This document shows, piece by piece, positions 48,907 through 58,176 of a stretch of DNA of 64,000 bases. How positions within the stretch are numbered: position 1 is the first letter of the stretch; each line of letters opens with the position of its first letter. This DNA comes from Chloroflexota bacterium (lineage in GTDB: Bacteria > Chloroflexota > Anaerolineae > Aggregatilineales > Phototrophicaceae). The notes beneath the pieces are model-generated. The model was not told where the DNA came from. It worked only from the letters and a program-made list of their open reading frames with translations, and did not search any database. Both the position numbers and the translations under genes were made by a program. The stretch is taken from the NCBI GenBank assembly GCA_020161935.1, contig JAIUNI010000021.1, forward strand, positions 1 to 64,000, given 5' to 3'.

Positions 48907-49584
48907 ATGACGACATTGGAGATAGCGGTAACGACGGTTGAGGATGCGGTGAATGCAGCGGAAGGTGGGGCGGAGAGCGTTGAGCTGTCGTTCAACTTGG
49001 CGATGGGCGGGTTAACACCGACGAATGAGATGATTATGGCGGTGCGAAGTGCCATTTCTATTCCATTGTATGTGATTTTACGACCACAGGGCGAAACCTT
49101 CCGGTATACCGAGGCGGAAGTAACGGCGATGATGCCACGACTGGAACACATGAAGCGGGTTGGGATTGAGGGTGTGGTGTTCGGGGCGGTGGATGACAGC
49201 GGCGTGATTGACGTGGCGTTGATGAAGATGCTAGTGGCTGAAGCAGCACCTTTGCCAGTGACATTACATCGAGCGTTAGATATGAGCCGAGAGCCAGAGG
49301 CAGCGTTGGCGGCGTTGGCAGGGATAGTGCCGAGGGTGTTGACATCCGGGCCAGCAGCAACGGCGTGGGAAGGGCGTGAGGGGCTGCGGGGGTGGATTGA
49401 GCAGTTTGGCGAGCAGTATACAGTCGTGAGTTCGGGGAGTTTGACGGTGGAGCAACTAGCCGAGTATATCAGGTTGGTGCAGCCTGATACGGTACATTTG
49501 GGGAGTGCGGCGAGGACAAACGGTGTGGTGAATGTGGAAAAAGTGCGGCAGTTGAAGGTGATTACGGATGCAAGTGGTGGTTGA
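48907..49584 (+). CDS. cutC: CutC family protein
   Basis: A 225-residue TIM-barrel protein of the CutC family: LEIAVTTVEDAVNAAEGGAESVELSFNLAMGGLTP at the start, IPLYVILRPQGETFRYTEAE, GVVFGAVDDSGVID, PVTLHRALDMS, RVLTSGP, and HLGSAAR near the end. These match in order. CutC was described as a copper homeostasis protein, though its exact biochemical role is unsettled. The ATG at 48907 is used; a TTG two codons earlier is the only alternative. The first residues of the barrel are slightly short. Confidence 0.88.
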   Translation: MTTLEIAVTTVEDAVNAAEGGAESVELSFNLAMGGLTPTNEMIMAVRSAISIPLYVILRPQGETFRYTEAEVTAMMPRLEHMKRVGIEGVVFGAVDDSGVIDVALMKMLVAEAAPLPVTLHRALDMSREPEAALAALAGIVPRVLTSGPAATAWEGREGLRGWIEQFGEQYTVVSSGSLTVEQLAEYIRLVQPDTVHLGSAARTNGVVNVEKVRQLKVITDASGG

Positions 49585-49750
49585 TTGCCTGTTAAACAGG
49601 TGATAACAGGCAACATTAAGGGAATTATTACAGCGTTTGAGGGAGAAGTAAGGGAATAGTACTGCGTTCTGAGTGCCGAGTACTGAGTAAAAGACCCAAT
49701 GTGGATCAAATATTCTCGGCTGCGAGATGGCGGAAGTTGGGCAAACGTTT

Positions 49751-49975
49751 GAAAAAACAAACCCAACTCGAACGGAAAACAAATTGATTATTACAGAATT
49801 TTTGTGCTAATTTGTTTCAGGTGGTGGATTGACTACGTTAAATGGCGGAGGGTAAATTCGACCCCACCCCAACCCCTCCCCGTAGTAACAGGGAGGAGCT
49901 TTAAAGGTCTCAACAGCTCACATTTGCGACGGGAAAAAGATAAATTCTGTTTCCACCGCTTAGTGTGGTGCTACC
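49751..49975. repeat. Repeat cluster left part (30-bp repeat and GGTAGCACC repeat)
   Basis: 49751-49780 is the exact inverse of 39245-39274, followed by GAATTTTTGTGCTAATTTG, a word shared with 24301-24318. 49952-49975 is the inverse of 4905-4928. Between them CGACCCCACCCCAACCCCTC is the inverse of a word near 4955. No gene lies in 49585-50873. Confidence 0.55.
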
Positions 49976-50018
49976 GGATTGAAGGTAGAACTACATTAAG
50001 TGGTGGATGATTATTTTA

Positions 50019-50091
50019 AGCCCTCAGCCCCACGATGGTACGTTCGCAGGCTCACTCCGCCGTCAGCCTCTCCCTCAGGGCGAGGGGAGCA
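50019..50091 (+). repeat. Dispersed 'ccctcacccc...ctcagggcgagg' repeat
   Basis: GCCCTCAGCCCCACGATGGT, ACGTTCGCAGGCTCACTC and CCTCTCCCTCAGGGCGAGGG match 39404-39472 closely and 52187-52258 less closely. Confidence 0.7.
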
Positions 50092-50159
50092 AGCCGGAAA
50101 ACGGGAGCGTCACAGACCTCCCCTACGGCAAATCAGCGGATGTGAAGCAAGTGATGGGG

Positions 50160-50749
50160 TGGGGCGCGGACGAGATGTATCTCGTCCCTACGAAATGCGG
50201 GAGCGTGCGGTCGGTGGCGCGGACAGCCTGTCTGCTGTCCCTACATCAGGGCGAGGGTGGATGGCATTCGTGAGGGTTTACCAGCAGCAAACCCCTACAC
50301 CAGCAGGCTATATCCGGCCATCAAGCGGCTTGACTGGAGGCCTAGGAGACGCGATGTATCGTGTCCGTTCAATGTGACAGAGGGTGGATGGAAAGTAAGT
50401 GATGAAGTGGAGTTGGTGGCGCGGACAGCCTGTCTGCTGTCCCTACAAACAGGGCGATTCGTGAGGGTTTGCCGCTGGCAAACCCCTACACCAGCAGGCT
50501 ATCTCCGGCCATCAAGCGGCTTAACTGGAGGCCTAGGAGACGCGATGTATCGTGTCCGTTCAATGTGACAGAGGGTGGATGGGAAGTAAGTGATGAAGTG
50601 GAGTTGGGGCGCAGACGAGATGTATCTCGTCCCTACGAAAAGGCAAAGTTTGTGGTCGGTGGCGCGGACAGCCTGTCTGCTGTCCCTACGAAGGCGTGAT
50701 GATGGGACGGTTGGTGACGCGGATGAGGCACGCCTCATCCCTACAAGTA
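50160..50749. repeat. Cluster of palindromic 'ccctac' words with a 191-bp tandem duplication
   Basis: Palindromic words each ending in CCCTAC are packed here: GGACGAGATGTATCTCGTCC (twice), GGACAGCCTGTCTGCTGTCC (three times), GGTTTACCAGCAGCAAACC, and GGATGAGGCACGCCTCATCC. A unit of 191 bp from 50271 is repeated from 50462; about 140 bp (TACACCAGCAGGCTAT... to GTGATGAAGTGGAGTTG) is almost identical between the two. Open frames here come from the duplication. Confidence 0.75.
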
Positions 50750-50779
50750 TATAAATTCCTGTGGTTATCAGGTGATAAA

Positions 50780-50832
50780 TGAAATAAATAGGTCATACGC
50801 CGAGGGGAAAAGGCGTATGACCTATTTTGTTA
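50780..50832 (-). terminator. Strong terminator of the DUF4394 gene
   Basis: AATAGGTCATACGCC (50787-50801) and GGCGTATGACCTATT (50812-50826) are a perfect 15-bp inverted repeat with a ten-base loop. On the minus strand it follows the stop at 50874 and ends in TATTTATTTCATTT. Confidence 0.85.
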
Positions 50833-50873
50833 TTGGGGCGCATCTGGTTAATGCTCCCCATCAAAGCTGCGAG

Positions 50874-52043
50874 TTAGTTCTGGACGAGGACAGCCGTACC
50901 TGCCGAGGGGATGAAGGCGCAGGTATAACCGCCCGCGCTGGTCGCACCGAGTTCATTCACGACGCGGGGCGAGTCGGCAGCGTTCAAGAAGATGAAGCGG
51001 CCGCTGCCGAGCAAGCAGACCTGTGCGCCATTGGGTGCGCCGTTAGCGGCAGGGTCGAATACATCAACTGCCTGAATGATGCCCGCGTTCACCAAGTCCT
51101 GCACACCGATTTGTTCCGGCGGGTTGATGTAACCCCGGTTGGCGACCAGCAAGCGGCAGCCCGCGTCACCATTGGAGATACGAACGACCGAGTTGGCAGT
51201 CGCGCTGAGGACACCGCATACGCCTGCCCCTGAACCCATCGCTAAGGGCGCGGTCGCGATGGCAATATCAACCACACCGCTGCCGAGGCTGCCCACCGAA
51301 GTGGCTTCACCCGTGGTCAAGTTGATGCTGTACAAACCACCGCCGATGGAGGCATAGGCCACATTGTTGCCAAGAATATCGAAACCCGTGTTCGCGCCGA
51401 CATCCACGCCGAGGCCGCCGATGGTGTTCAGCTTGCCGTCGTTGGGCGGAACCTGCGACACGAGCGCGTTCAAACTGCCGTCGATGTTATAGAGAGTCGT
51501 GCTGCTGCCACCGGCGAAGTTGTTGGTGTAGGCCGAGGCGACAATATTCGGTGCTGCACCGACATTAGCATCAGCCGCCGCGAAGGCCAACGTGCCATCG
51601 GTTGCGGCGACACCGCCGTTGTTGGGGTTGAGGCGCAAGTTCTGGGCGTTATTGCTGGTCAATCGGATACGATCCACCGTCGGGTTGAAGTCGAAACCGA
51701 AGTTTGCACCATCCAACACGGGGGTAAAACCGCTGCCGACTGCCGTGGCTGCGCCGGTCGAAGGGTCGATCTTATACATACGGCTGGCATCGCTGACGGC
51801 GAATAATTCACCCGTCGCGGGGCGAACGTCAATGCCGATCAGGGTTTCGCCAGAACCGAGTCCGGTAATCGAAACTGAATTGACTGCTTGAGAAGGGTTT
51901 GCTGCATCAATCGTTAAAATACTGCCGCCACTTGTCAGGGCATAGAGGGTCGCGCCGGGCGACGACGACTGTGCGCCTACGCTGCCCAGCCCGAACGCCG
52001 CAAGGGCGACGAGTAACAGAACAGTGAGGGTACGAGACTTCAT
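50874..52043 (-). CDS. Secreted DUF4394 domain protein
   Basis: A 389-residue exported protein. A signal peptide (RTLTVLLLVALAAFGLGSVGA) is followed by a DUF4394 beta-propeller-like domain: LYALTSGGSILTIDAANP, GETLIGIDVRPATGELFAVSD, MYKIDPSTGAATAVG, FGFDFNPTVDRIRLTSNNAQNLRLNPNNG. The last 130 residues, from CGVLSATANSVVRISNGDAGCRLLVANRGYI, form a second domain with four Cys. The function of the family is unknown. The ATG at 52043 has AGGA upstream. Confidence 0.85.
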   Translation of the reverse strand: MKSRTLTVLLLVALAAFGLGSVGAQSSSPGATLYALTSGGSILTIDAANPSQAVNSVSITGLGSGETLIGIDVRPATGELFAVSDASRMYKIDPSTGAATAVGSGFTPVLDGANFGFDFNPTVDRIRLTSNNAQNLRLNPNNGGVAATDGTLAFAAADANVGAAPNIVASAYTNNFAGGSSTTLYNIDGSLNALVSQVPPNDGKLNTIGGLGVDVGANTGFDILGNNVAYASIGGGLYSINLTTGEATSVGSLGSGVVDIAIATAPLAMGSGAGVCGVLSATANSVVRISNGDAGCRLLVANRGYINPPEQIGVQDLVNAGIIQAVDVFDPAANGAPNGAQVCLLGSGRFIFLNAADSPRVVNELGATSAGGYTCAFIPSAGTAVLVQN

Positions 52044-52186
52044 GGTGTTCCTATCTCCTAAGCTAATTTGTCGGACAGGATATGTGCGCGCCACATATAC
52101 AACAACTCTTACGAAGGTTATTTCATCGCCGGATCTATGCTTGAGTAAGCATATGATAAGGGTTGGTTAAGGGGAGTATGAGCAGG

Positions 52187-52258
52187 AACCCTCACCCCAC
52201 GACGGTACGTTCGCAGGCTCACTTCACCGTCAGCCCTCTCCATCATGGCGAGGGGAAT
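52187..52258 (+). repeat. Dispersed 'ccctcacccc' repeat, divergent copy
   Basis: CCCTCACCCCACGACGGTAC, GTTCGCAGGCTCACTTC and CCCTCTCCATCATGGCGAGG. The rest of the gap 52044-52405 shows no gene or clear promoter. Confidence 0.65.
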
Positions 52259-52405
52259 ATGAACATTTCAGCTTCAAATGGCATTTTGTCGATATTGGAA
52301 GCGGGTAGGACATTAATCCATTTGTGCCAAACGGCAAAGTGGCCTATTCTGAATTATTAGAACCTTCTTTATCACAACAGCATAACGTCTGTGGGGAGCC
52401 TGATC

Positions 52406-55330
52406 ATGCAGGATTATGCACCGGCAGAAATTCGGTTAGCACGGTTTTTGAAGTTCACGGCGGCTGTCAACTTCCTCCTCTATTTGTTCTGCCTCACCGG
52501 CGCTTATCAAGGCGCGAGCAACCCCATGTGGATCGAGCCGCCGCTGGTGAGCAACGCCACGGCCAGCCTTGCCCTGCTGGCGCTGCTGGCGTGGTTCGCG
52601 TCCGGCGATGTGCGGCGCTGGCGCACGATGATCTATGTGCTGATCGGCGGGTTCGCGCTGGATGTGTTCGGCCTGCTGGTGGTCATCGGCGGGGCGAAGG
52701 CGGCGGGGCAAACCACGATGCTGGTGGGCGCGATTGGTTTTTCGCTGTTCTTCGGCGGGATGCTGCTGTGGCTGGTACGGGAAGCGCCGGAAACGAAATC
52801 GAAGTGGATGCCGTGGATGCCGGACAAGCCGCTGACCGGCTGGGAGAAGTTCGCGCTGGTGGTGTACGCGGTAGGCGGCGTGGCTTCGGTGGTGGCAACC
52901 ATCGCCCATTACGTGCTGTACTACACCGGCCCATCGGCGATTGTCGATTTCTTCCGCCAGCCGATTATGGTCAATGGGTCTGCGGTGAAGATCGGTTTGT
53001 TGGGCGTGTGCCTGCTCATCGCGGCGCGGGACGGGCGCAAGAACGGCGACTTCATTAACGTGTTCATCCTCGGCAACATCTTCTCGCTGGTCGCGGTCAT
53101 CATCACCCATCTTGGCATCAACCAGCACGGCGTGGTCAGTTATCCAGCGCTCGGCACGGACAGCCGGACGATGATGCTGGGGGCGCTGGGCGTGGATGTG
53201 GTGGCGATCAGCGCGTTCATCCTGCTCAAGATCAAGGTGGATGGTTCACTGCTCGACCACACGCGCTTCTTCACGCCGCTGCACTTCCGCGCGTTGGAAG
53301 CGGTGGCGGAAACGCTGATCGAGGGCGAGAAGGAGGTGATCGAGCCGGAACAGGTGGTGCTGCGGACGGATGATTACCTCGCGTCGTTCCCATCCAAGCG
53401 GCTGTGGCTGGCGAAGCTCTCGATACTGGGGCTGGCGACCATGCCCTTCCTCTCGCTGATGCCGCCGATTAATTACCTCAGCCCTCAAGAGCGCAAAGCC
53501 TTCATCGACAAACATTTTAAGCGCGATATCGTGGAGAAACGCGGCATCTACGCCGTGCTGCACGCCATCAAGCTCGACCGGATTATCGACATCATCGAAG
53601 GCATGATGCGCTTCAACATGCAGCTGACCTTCATCGGCTACTACAGCAACCCCGCCGTGCAAAAGGCGATTGGTTATACGCGCTTTTCGCAGCGACCAGA
53701 AGGCAAAGGGGCGAAGATGATCCGCCGCCACGCGCCGCTGGATGTGATTACCCCACAGGTGCTGCGGCAGAACGGCATCGACAAGCTGACCGCCGACGTG
53801 GTGATTATCGGGTCAGGCGCGGCAGGGGCAACCATTGCGGAGCAGCTTACGGCGCAGGGGCGCGAGGTGCTGATGATCGAGAAAGGGCCATACGTCCACC
53901 CCGACAACTTCAGCGAGGACGAGGTGGATATGATCAGCCGCCTGTACAGTGACGGCGCACTGCAAATCTCACAGTCGCTGCGCTTCACGGTGCTGCAAGG
54001 AAGCTGCGTGGGCGGGACGACGGTAGTCAACAACGCGGTGTGCTTCGACACGCCGGATGAGGTGCTGGAACGCTGGAACGACCCGAACAGCAACAACGCG
54101 GGGATCGACGTGGGGGTGTTCAAGCTGGCGCAGAAGGCCGTACGCGAACGGATGCAGATCAAGTCCATCAAGGAGTCGAGCGGCACACGCGCATGGGAAG
54201 ATGTGCTGAACCCCGGCGACCGCGTGGTCGGTGACGGCGTGGAAAACTACCGCGCCGAGAACACCGACAAGCTGACCTATGACGTGATCGAAGCCAACAT
54301 TACTGACTGCCTCGGCTGCGGCTACTGCAACATCGGCTGCAAGTATGGGCGCAAACTGTCGATGCTGGATGAGGTGCTGCCAAAGGTGCAGGCAGAACAC
54401 CCGCAGCGATTCCGCATTGTGTCCGAGGCGGAAGTCAAGAAGCTGAACGGCGACGGTGGCAAGATCACCGAGATCGTGTGCCAACTGCGCGACGGGCGGC
54501 AGCTCACGATTGAGAACCCGAACACGGTCGTCCTGAGCGCGGGAACGATTGCCTCAAGCTGGCTGCTGATGCAAAGCGGCATCGGCGCGGGGCAGCTACC
54601 AGTCGGCAAGTACCTGTCGTTCAACATGGGCAGCCCCATACATGGCCTGTGGGAAAACGACCTCAAGAGTTTCGCGGGGTTGCAAATCGGGCATTACATC
54701 AAACCGGAGGGCAAGTCGGGCTTCGTCTACGAGACGTGGTACAACCCGCCGATTGCACAGGCGCTGGCGATGCCGGGGTGGCTGGATACGCACTACACCA
54801 ACATGCAGAACTATGCCAAGATGGCAGGGGTGGGCGTGCTGATCGGCACCGAGAGCAACGCTTCCTTATCGAGCGCCTTATTCCTGCCGGGTGTGCCGGA
54901 CATTGTTTACAGCCCGACCGAGGGCGACCTGAACAAGCTGGTGGATGCACTGGTGCTGCTGGGGCAGATCATGTTTCGCGGCGGCGCGACCAACATCTAC
55001 GCCTCGACACGCCACTACCGACCTTATGAAGGCGGACGCGGCGTATACTCGCCGGAGCAATTCCACCTGTTCGAAGAAGACCTTCGCAAGCTGGTGAAGG
55101 ACGAGCGCGACATCCTGCTCGGCACGGGGCATCCACAGGGCGGCAACCGCATCAGCAAGACGCGGGGCAGCGGCGGCGTGAACGGTGGGGTCATCAATCC
55201 AGAGTTCAAGGTCTACGGTTACAGCAACCTGTATGTGTGCGATGCCAGCGTGTTCCCGACGGCGACGACCGTCAACCCGCAGCTTACGGTGATGACGATG
55301 GGGCGTTACGCGGCGGAGATGATTCGGTAA
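52406..55330 (+). CDS. Fusion of a membrane domain and a GMC-family oxidoreductase
   Basis: A 974-residue protein. Residues 1-285 hold about eight hydrophobic helices (AAVNFLLYLFCLTG, IGLLGVCLLIAARDGRKNGD). Residues 290-440 (FFTPLHFRALEAVAETLIEG...) resemble the small subunit of gluconate 2-dehydrogenase or the N-terminal part of long-chain alcohol oxidases. From about 460 comes a GMC flavoenzyme: FAD motif VVIIGSGAAGATIAEQL, QGSCVGGTTVVNNAVCF, a Cys cluster CLGCGYCNIGCKYGRK, HPQGGNRI, and FPTATTVNPQLTVMTMGRYA at the end. It probably oxidises a lipid-like alcohol or sterol at the membrane. The ATG at 52406 has GGGGAG upstream. Confidence 0.85.
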   Translation: MQDYAPAEIRLARFLKFTAAVNFLLYLFCLTGAYQGASNPMWIEPPLVSNATASLALLALLAWFASGDVRRWRTMIYVLIGGFALDVFGLLVVIGGAKAAGQTTMLVGAIGFSLFFGGMLLWLVREAPETKSKWMPWMPDKPLTGWEKFALVVYAVGGVASVVATIAHYVLYYTGPSAIVDFFRQPIMVNGSAVKIGLLGVCLLIAARDGRKNGDFINVFILGNIFSLVAVIITHLGINQHGVVSYPALGTDSRTMMLGALGVDVVAISAFILLKIKVDGSLLDHTRFFTPLHFRALEAVAETLIEGEKEVIEPEQVVLRTDDYLASFPSKRLWLAKLSILGLATMPFLSLMPPINYLSPQERKAFIDKHFKRDIVEKRGIYAVLHAIKLDRIIDIIEGMMRFNMQLTFIGYYSNPAVQKAIGYTRFSQRPEGKGAKMIRRHAPLDVITPQVLRQNGIDKLTADVVIIGSGAAGATIAEQLTAQGREVLMIEKGPYVHPDNFSEDEVDMISRLYSDGALQISQSLRFTVLQGSCVGGTTVVNNAVCFDTPDEVLERWNDPNSNNAGIDVGVFKLAQKAVRERMQIKSIKESSGTRAWEDVLNPGDRVVGDGVENYRAENTDKLTYDVIEANITDCLGCGYCNIGCKYGRKLSMLDEVLPKVQAEHPQRFRIVSEAEVKKLNGDGGKITEIVCQLRDGRQLTIENPNTVVLSAGTIASSWLLMQSGIGAGQLPVGKYLSFNMGSPIHGLWENDLKSFAGLQIGHYIKPEGKSGFVYETWYNPPIAQALAMPGWLDTHYTNMQNYAKMAGVGVLIGTESNASLSSALFLPGVPDIVYSPTEGDLNKLVDALVLLGQIMFRGGATNIYASTRHYRPYEGGRGVYSPEQFHLFEEDLRKLVKDERDILLGTGHPQGGNRISKTRGSGGVNGGVINPEFKVYGYSNLYVCDASVFPTATTVNPQLTVMTMGRYAAEMIR

Positions 55331-55346
55331 GGCAAAGACAAAGCAT

Positions 55347-55472
55347 TTTAACCGCAGAGACGCAGAGGACACGGAGAAAAAACGGAGAGATTTTTAACCG
55401 CAGAGACACAGAGGACACAGAGAAAGACGGAGAGATTTTTAACCGCCAAGTCGCCAAGTTCGCCAAGAATAA
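55347..55472 (+). repeat. A-rich dispersed repeat, three units
   Basis: TTTTAACCGCAGAGACGCAG with AGGACACGGAGAAAA; TTTTTAACCGCAGAGACACA with GAGGACACAGAG; TTTTTAACCGCCAAGTCGCC with AAGTTCGCCAAGAATAAGG. It begins 17 bases past the GMC gene's stop. The gap 55331-55698 has no gene. Confidence 0.7.
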
Positions 55473-55615
55473 GGCAGAGACTTAACCCCCACCCTAGCCC
55501 TCCCCCGTAAACGAGGGAGAGAACTCAGTCGGCAGTTCATGATTCGCAACGTTTACTTGGAACTACTGAGAACATAGAGGAAGAGAGGAAGAGAGAAAGA
55601 GAGAAAGCAAAGAGA

Positions 55616-55678
55616 TTTTAATCGCAGAGACGCAGAGGACACGGAGATTTTTGTAGGGATTTGCCGGCGGCAAATCCT
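55616..55678 (+). repeat. A-rich repeat joined to a palindromic word
   Basis: TTTTAATCGCAGAGACGCAG with AGGACACGGAG runs into GTAGGGATTTGCCGGCGGCA and AATCC, where GGATTTGC and GCAAATCC pair. Two repeat families are thus directly fused. Confidence 0.6.
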
Positions 55679-55698
55679 GCTAACAAAGGAAGTCCACT

Positions 55699-56226
55699 AT
55701 GAATGAGATACTCGGCGCGGGGAACGGGATTGGGAATTACCTGCTGGTGCTGGTGGTGTACGCCTCGCTGTTCGTGGTGATGCGGCACGGCCACCCGACG
55801 GTTGAACCGGCCTTCCGCAAGACGTTCGTGTGGCTGTACTTCGTCTACGCGATTTCGGTGTTCATCGCCAACTACCTGCTGTACCGCGCGGGGGTAATGA
55901 GCTTCTTGCCGTGGTTGAACAATTTCTTCCACACGTTTATATGGATCGGGTTATGCCTCAACTTCTGCTACGCGGGGTCGTATAACCGCCCGTTGTGGGA
56001 ACAGTTCGTATTCTTTTTCATCTTCAGCTTCGTGGTGAAGCTGGCGGAACATGCCCTCTTGGGGACGTGGGAACACCCGAATTTTTTCGGCATTCCCGGC
56101 AACGTGACCTACATGATGGGCTGGAGTCTGGTGGACGGCATGACACCGGTTGCCAACGCCATTGGCATCGGCATCGTCGCCAAGTTCGTGAACGGGTTGG
56201 TTGTGCCTACGCCGAGTGTGATTTGA
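55699..56226 (+). CDS. Small polytopic membrane protein
   Basis: A 175-residue protein with about five hydrophobic helices (NYLLVLVVYASLFVVMRHG, FVWLYFVYAISVFIANYLLY, FVFFFIFSFVVKLAEHALLG). It is rich in aromatic residues and has a FGIPGNVTYMMGW turn. No family is recognised; the composition is like that of the protein at 42444. It lies downstream of the membrane-GMC fusion and might work with it, but 370 bases of repeats separate them. AAAGGA precedes the ATG. Its 3' end overlaps the convergent gene by 20 bases. Confidence 0.65.
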   Translation: MNEILGAGNGIGNYLLVLVVYASLFVVMRHGHPTVEPAFRKTFVWLYFVYAISVFIANYLLYRAGVMSFLPWLNNFFHTFIWIGLCLNFCYAGSYNRPLWEQFVFFFIFSFVVKLAEHALLGTWEHPNFFGIPGNVTYMMGWSLVDGMTPVANAIGIGIVAKFVNGLVVPTPSVI

Positions 56227-56593
56227 GAGCGATGGCCTGCTCAACGTACACGTCAACTTCCGCCCGGCTTTCAAACCAGCGCACGATCACCCGCCCCGTC
56301 GCACCAGACAGTGTACGCTCGATAAAACGCGCCGCGCTGTTGGACCCGATAATCAGCCACTCACGCAGGTTCGGATTGCGATAGGGGCCGAACAGCGCAC
56401 CAGTCAATGTGGCTGCAATTGGGAAGTTGGGGTCAGCGGAAATATCGACAGCGACAAAGATCGGGTGGTTAGCGGCCTCCAGCAATTGGTTAACTAGCTT
56501 AAAACTGTTCCTAACATCTTGATCATTCACTTTATGTGACCAAACCATCTGAATAACATCTGATGTTTGTTGATAAACCTGCACAGTGGGCAC
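56207..56593 (-). CDS. Small hypothetical protein, possibly STAS-like
   Basis: About 128 residues from a GTG at 56593 with GAGAGG just upstream; the frame is open back to 56686, but that extension is hydrophobic junk-like sequence. The layout (strand VYQQTSDVIQMVWS, long helix VRNSFKLVNQLLEAA, strand HPIFVAVDIS, then LREWLIIGSNSAARFIERTLSG and a final helix EAQVDVYVEQ-like) resembles SpoIIAA/STAS-like proteins common in Chloroflexota. The call is uncertain. Confidence 0.5.
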   Translation of the reverse strand: MPTVQVYQQTSDVIQMVWSHKVNDQDVRNSFKLVNQLLEAANHPIFVAVDISADPNFPIAATLTGALFGPYRNPNLREWLIIGSNSAARFIERTLSGATGRVIVRWFESRAEVDVYVEQAIALKSHSA

Positions 56594-56718
56594 AATGCCT
56601 CTCTTTCTGAAATCAAGATGGATAAGGAGATAACACCTTATCCAGTATAAGCCTGATAACAGAGGCAAAATGCGTAAACAATTCAAATGATTACGAATTT
56701 TACGTGAATAATTACGCC

Positions 56719-58176
56719 CTAGAGACTCGCTTTAATAAACTTCTGCACATCGGCTTTGAGCTTCTCCAGCGACTTCACATCTAAGTAGAGCATGTGTCCG
56801 GCTTCGTAATCCGCCGTGTGGATGTTGGCCCGCAGGGAGGGATCGATGTCCATATGTGCCAGCGTGTACTGCGCGGCGAAGTGCGGCGTGGCAAGGTCGT
56901 AATAACCCATCGCCACCAGCACCTTGAGGTACGGGTTCTTGGCAAGGGCACTGCGGAGTGCTTCGCTGGTATCGGCATACTTACCACGATCCCATTCCCA
57001 TCCGGCGTTCACCTCAAAACTCAGCGTTTCGTAGGCGACATCGGTTTTGAAACCGAGTTCGTTGCGGGCGTAGTCGTTCATCATGGCGGTATAGGGTGGT
57101 GTGATGGCGGTAAACGAGGGGTCGAAGTCCGGCATCTCGCTCACGGCCTGGGCATCCAACCCTTGAAAGCGGCTGTCGAGGCGGCCAACGGTTTTCTTTT
57201 TCCCGCGCAGCAGTTCCTTGCAGAAGCGCATGATGTGGATACGCAGGTTGCTGTTGTCGATGAAGGTGCCGCTTAAGCCGGTGTAACGCGCCAACTTCTC
57301 GATCACATCTTGGCGCTCGGCGGCGCTCAGGCGGTCGCCCTTCATCAGCGCGACTGTATACTCGCTCTCCGCCCACAGTTCGACCTCACCCAACACGGTT
57401 CGCAGCGGCTTCTGTTGCAGCTTGGGCGGCAGCATCTTGTGATACCACGCGGTCGCCGCGTAGGTCGGCAGGAACAGCGCATACGGTAGGTCGTTGCCAC
57501 GGTCGAAGTCGGCGGTTTGGAAGTTCAAAATCGTCGAGATGAGCATGATGCCGTTGAAGGCGATGCCCTTCTCGATCAGGTGTCCGGCTAACCCAGCCGC
57601 GCGGGTCGTGCCGTAACTCTCGCCGCACAGGAACAAAGGCGACGACCAGCGGTTATAGCGCGTCAGGTACAGGCGGATCACCTCGCCGACCGCTTTGAGA
57701 TCACCTTGAATATTCCAATACTGCTTGTTCAGCTCCGGCTTGGTCGCGCGGCTGTAACCGGTGCCAACCGGATCAATGAACACGAGGTCGGTTTCATCCA
57801 GCCACGTCTGCTCGTTATCGACCAATTGGTAGGGTGGCGAGGGCATCCAACCCTCGTCCTGCATTTTGACGCGCTTCGGCCCCAACGCGCCGAGGTGCAA
57901 CCAGACCGAGGCGGAACCCGGACCGCCGTTGAACACAAACGTTAGCGGGCGCTTACGGTCAGCTTCGTCGTGTCCCAGCGTGTAGGCGGTGAAATAGATT
58001 TGGGCTTCAATCTCGTCTTTGTCGTTCTTGAGCGCCATGCGTCCGGCGGTGGTGGTATAACGCAGCGTACGGCGGCCAAATTTGATCTGCTGCTTACGGA
58101 CATCGGGTGCGATCTCGTAGGGAATAGGCGCGGGTTTCGACTCGGCTTCTTTTTTGTCGTCAGATGGGGTATCCAT
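56719..58176 (-). CDS. Serine carboxypeptidase family (S10) peptidase
   Basis: A 485-residue alpha/beta hydrolase of family S10. Motifs in order: RPLTFVFNGGPGSASVWLHLGALGP (oxyanion region), LVFIDPVGTGYSR, the nucleophile Ser in LFLCGESYGTTRAAGLA, the Asp in AMGYYDLATP, and the His in YEAGHMLYLD. No signal peptide is evident (the N-terminus is DDKKEAESKPAP), so it may be cytoplasmic, which is unusual compared with eukaryotic relatives but common in bacteria. The ATG at 58176 has GAGG six bases upstream. Confidence 0.9.
   Translation of the reverse strand: MDTPSDDKKEAESKPAPIPYEIAPDVRKQQIKFGRRTLRYTTTAGRMALKNDKDEIEAQIYFTAYTLGHDEADRKRPLTFVFNGGPGSASVWLHLGALGPKRVKMQDEGWMPSPPYQLVDNEQTWLDETDLVFIDPVGTGYSRATKPELNKQYWNIQGDLKAVGEVIRLYLTRYNRWSSPLFLCGESYGTTRAAGLAGHLIEKGIAFNGIMLISTILNFQTADFDRGNDLPYALFLPTYAATAWYHKMLPPKLQQKPLRTVLGEVELWAESEYTVALMKGDRLSAAERQDVIEKLARYTGLSGTFIDNSNLRIHIMRFCKELLRGKKKTVGRLDSRFQGLDAQAVSEMPDFDPSFTAITPPYTAMMNDYARNELGFKTDVAYETLSFEVNAGWEWDRGKYADTSEALRSALAKNPYLKVLVAMGYYDLATPHFAAQYTLAHMDIDPSLRANIHTADYEAGHMLYLDVKSLEKLKADVQKFIKASL

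Noticed and set aside
48720..49766. 348-codon minus-strand frame opposite cutC
   Set aside because: Ser/Thr/Pro-rich shadow that also crosses an intergenic repeat; CutC is clear on the plus strand.
50000..50738. Several 60-125 codon frames in the repeat cluster
   Set aside because: The same peptide recurs because the DNA is tandemly duplicated; no ribosome binding sites.
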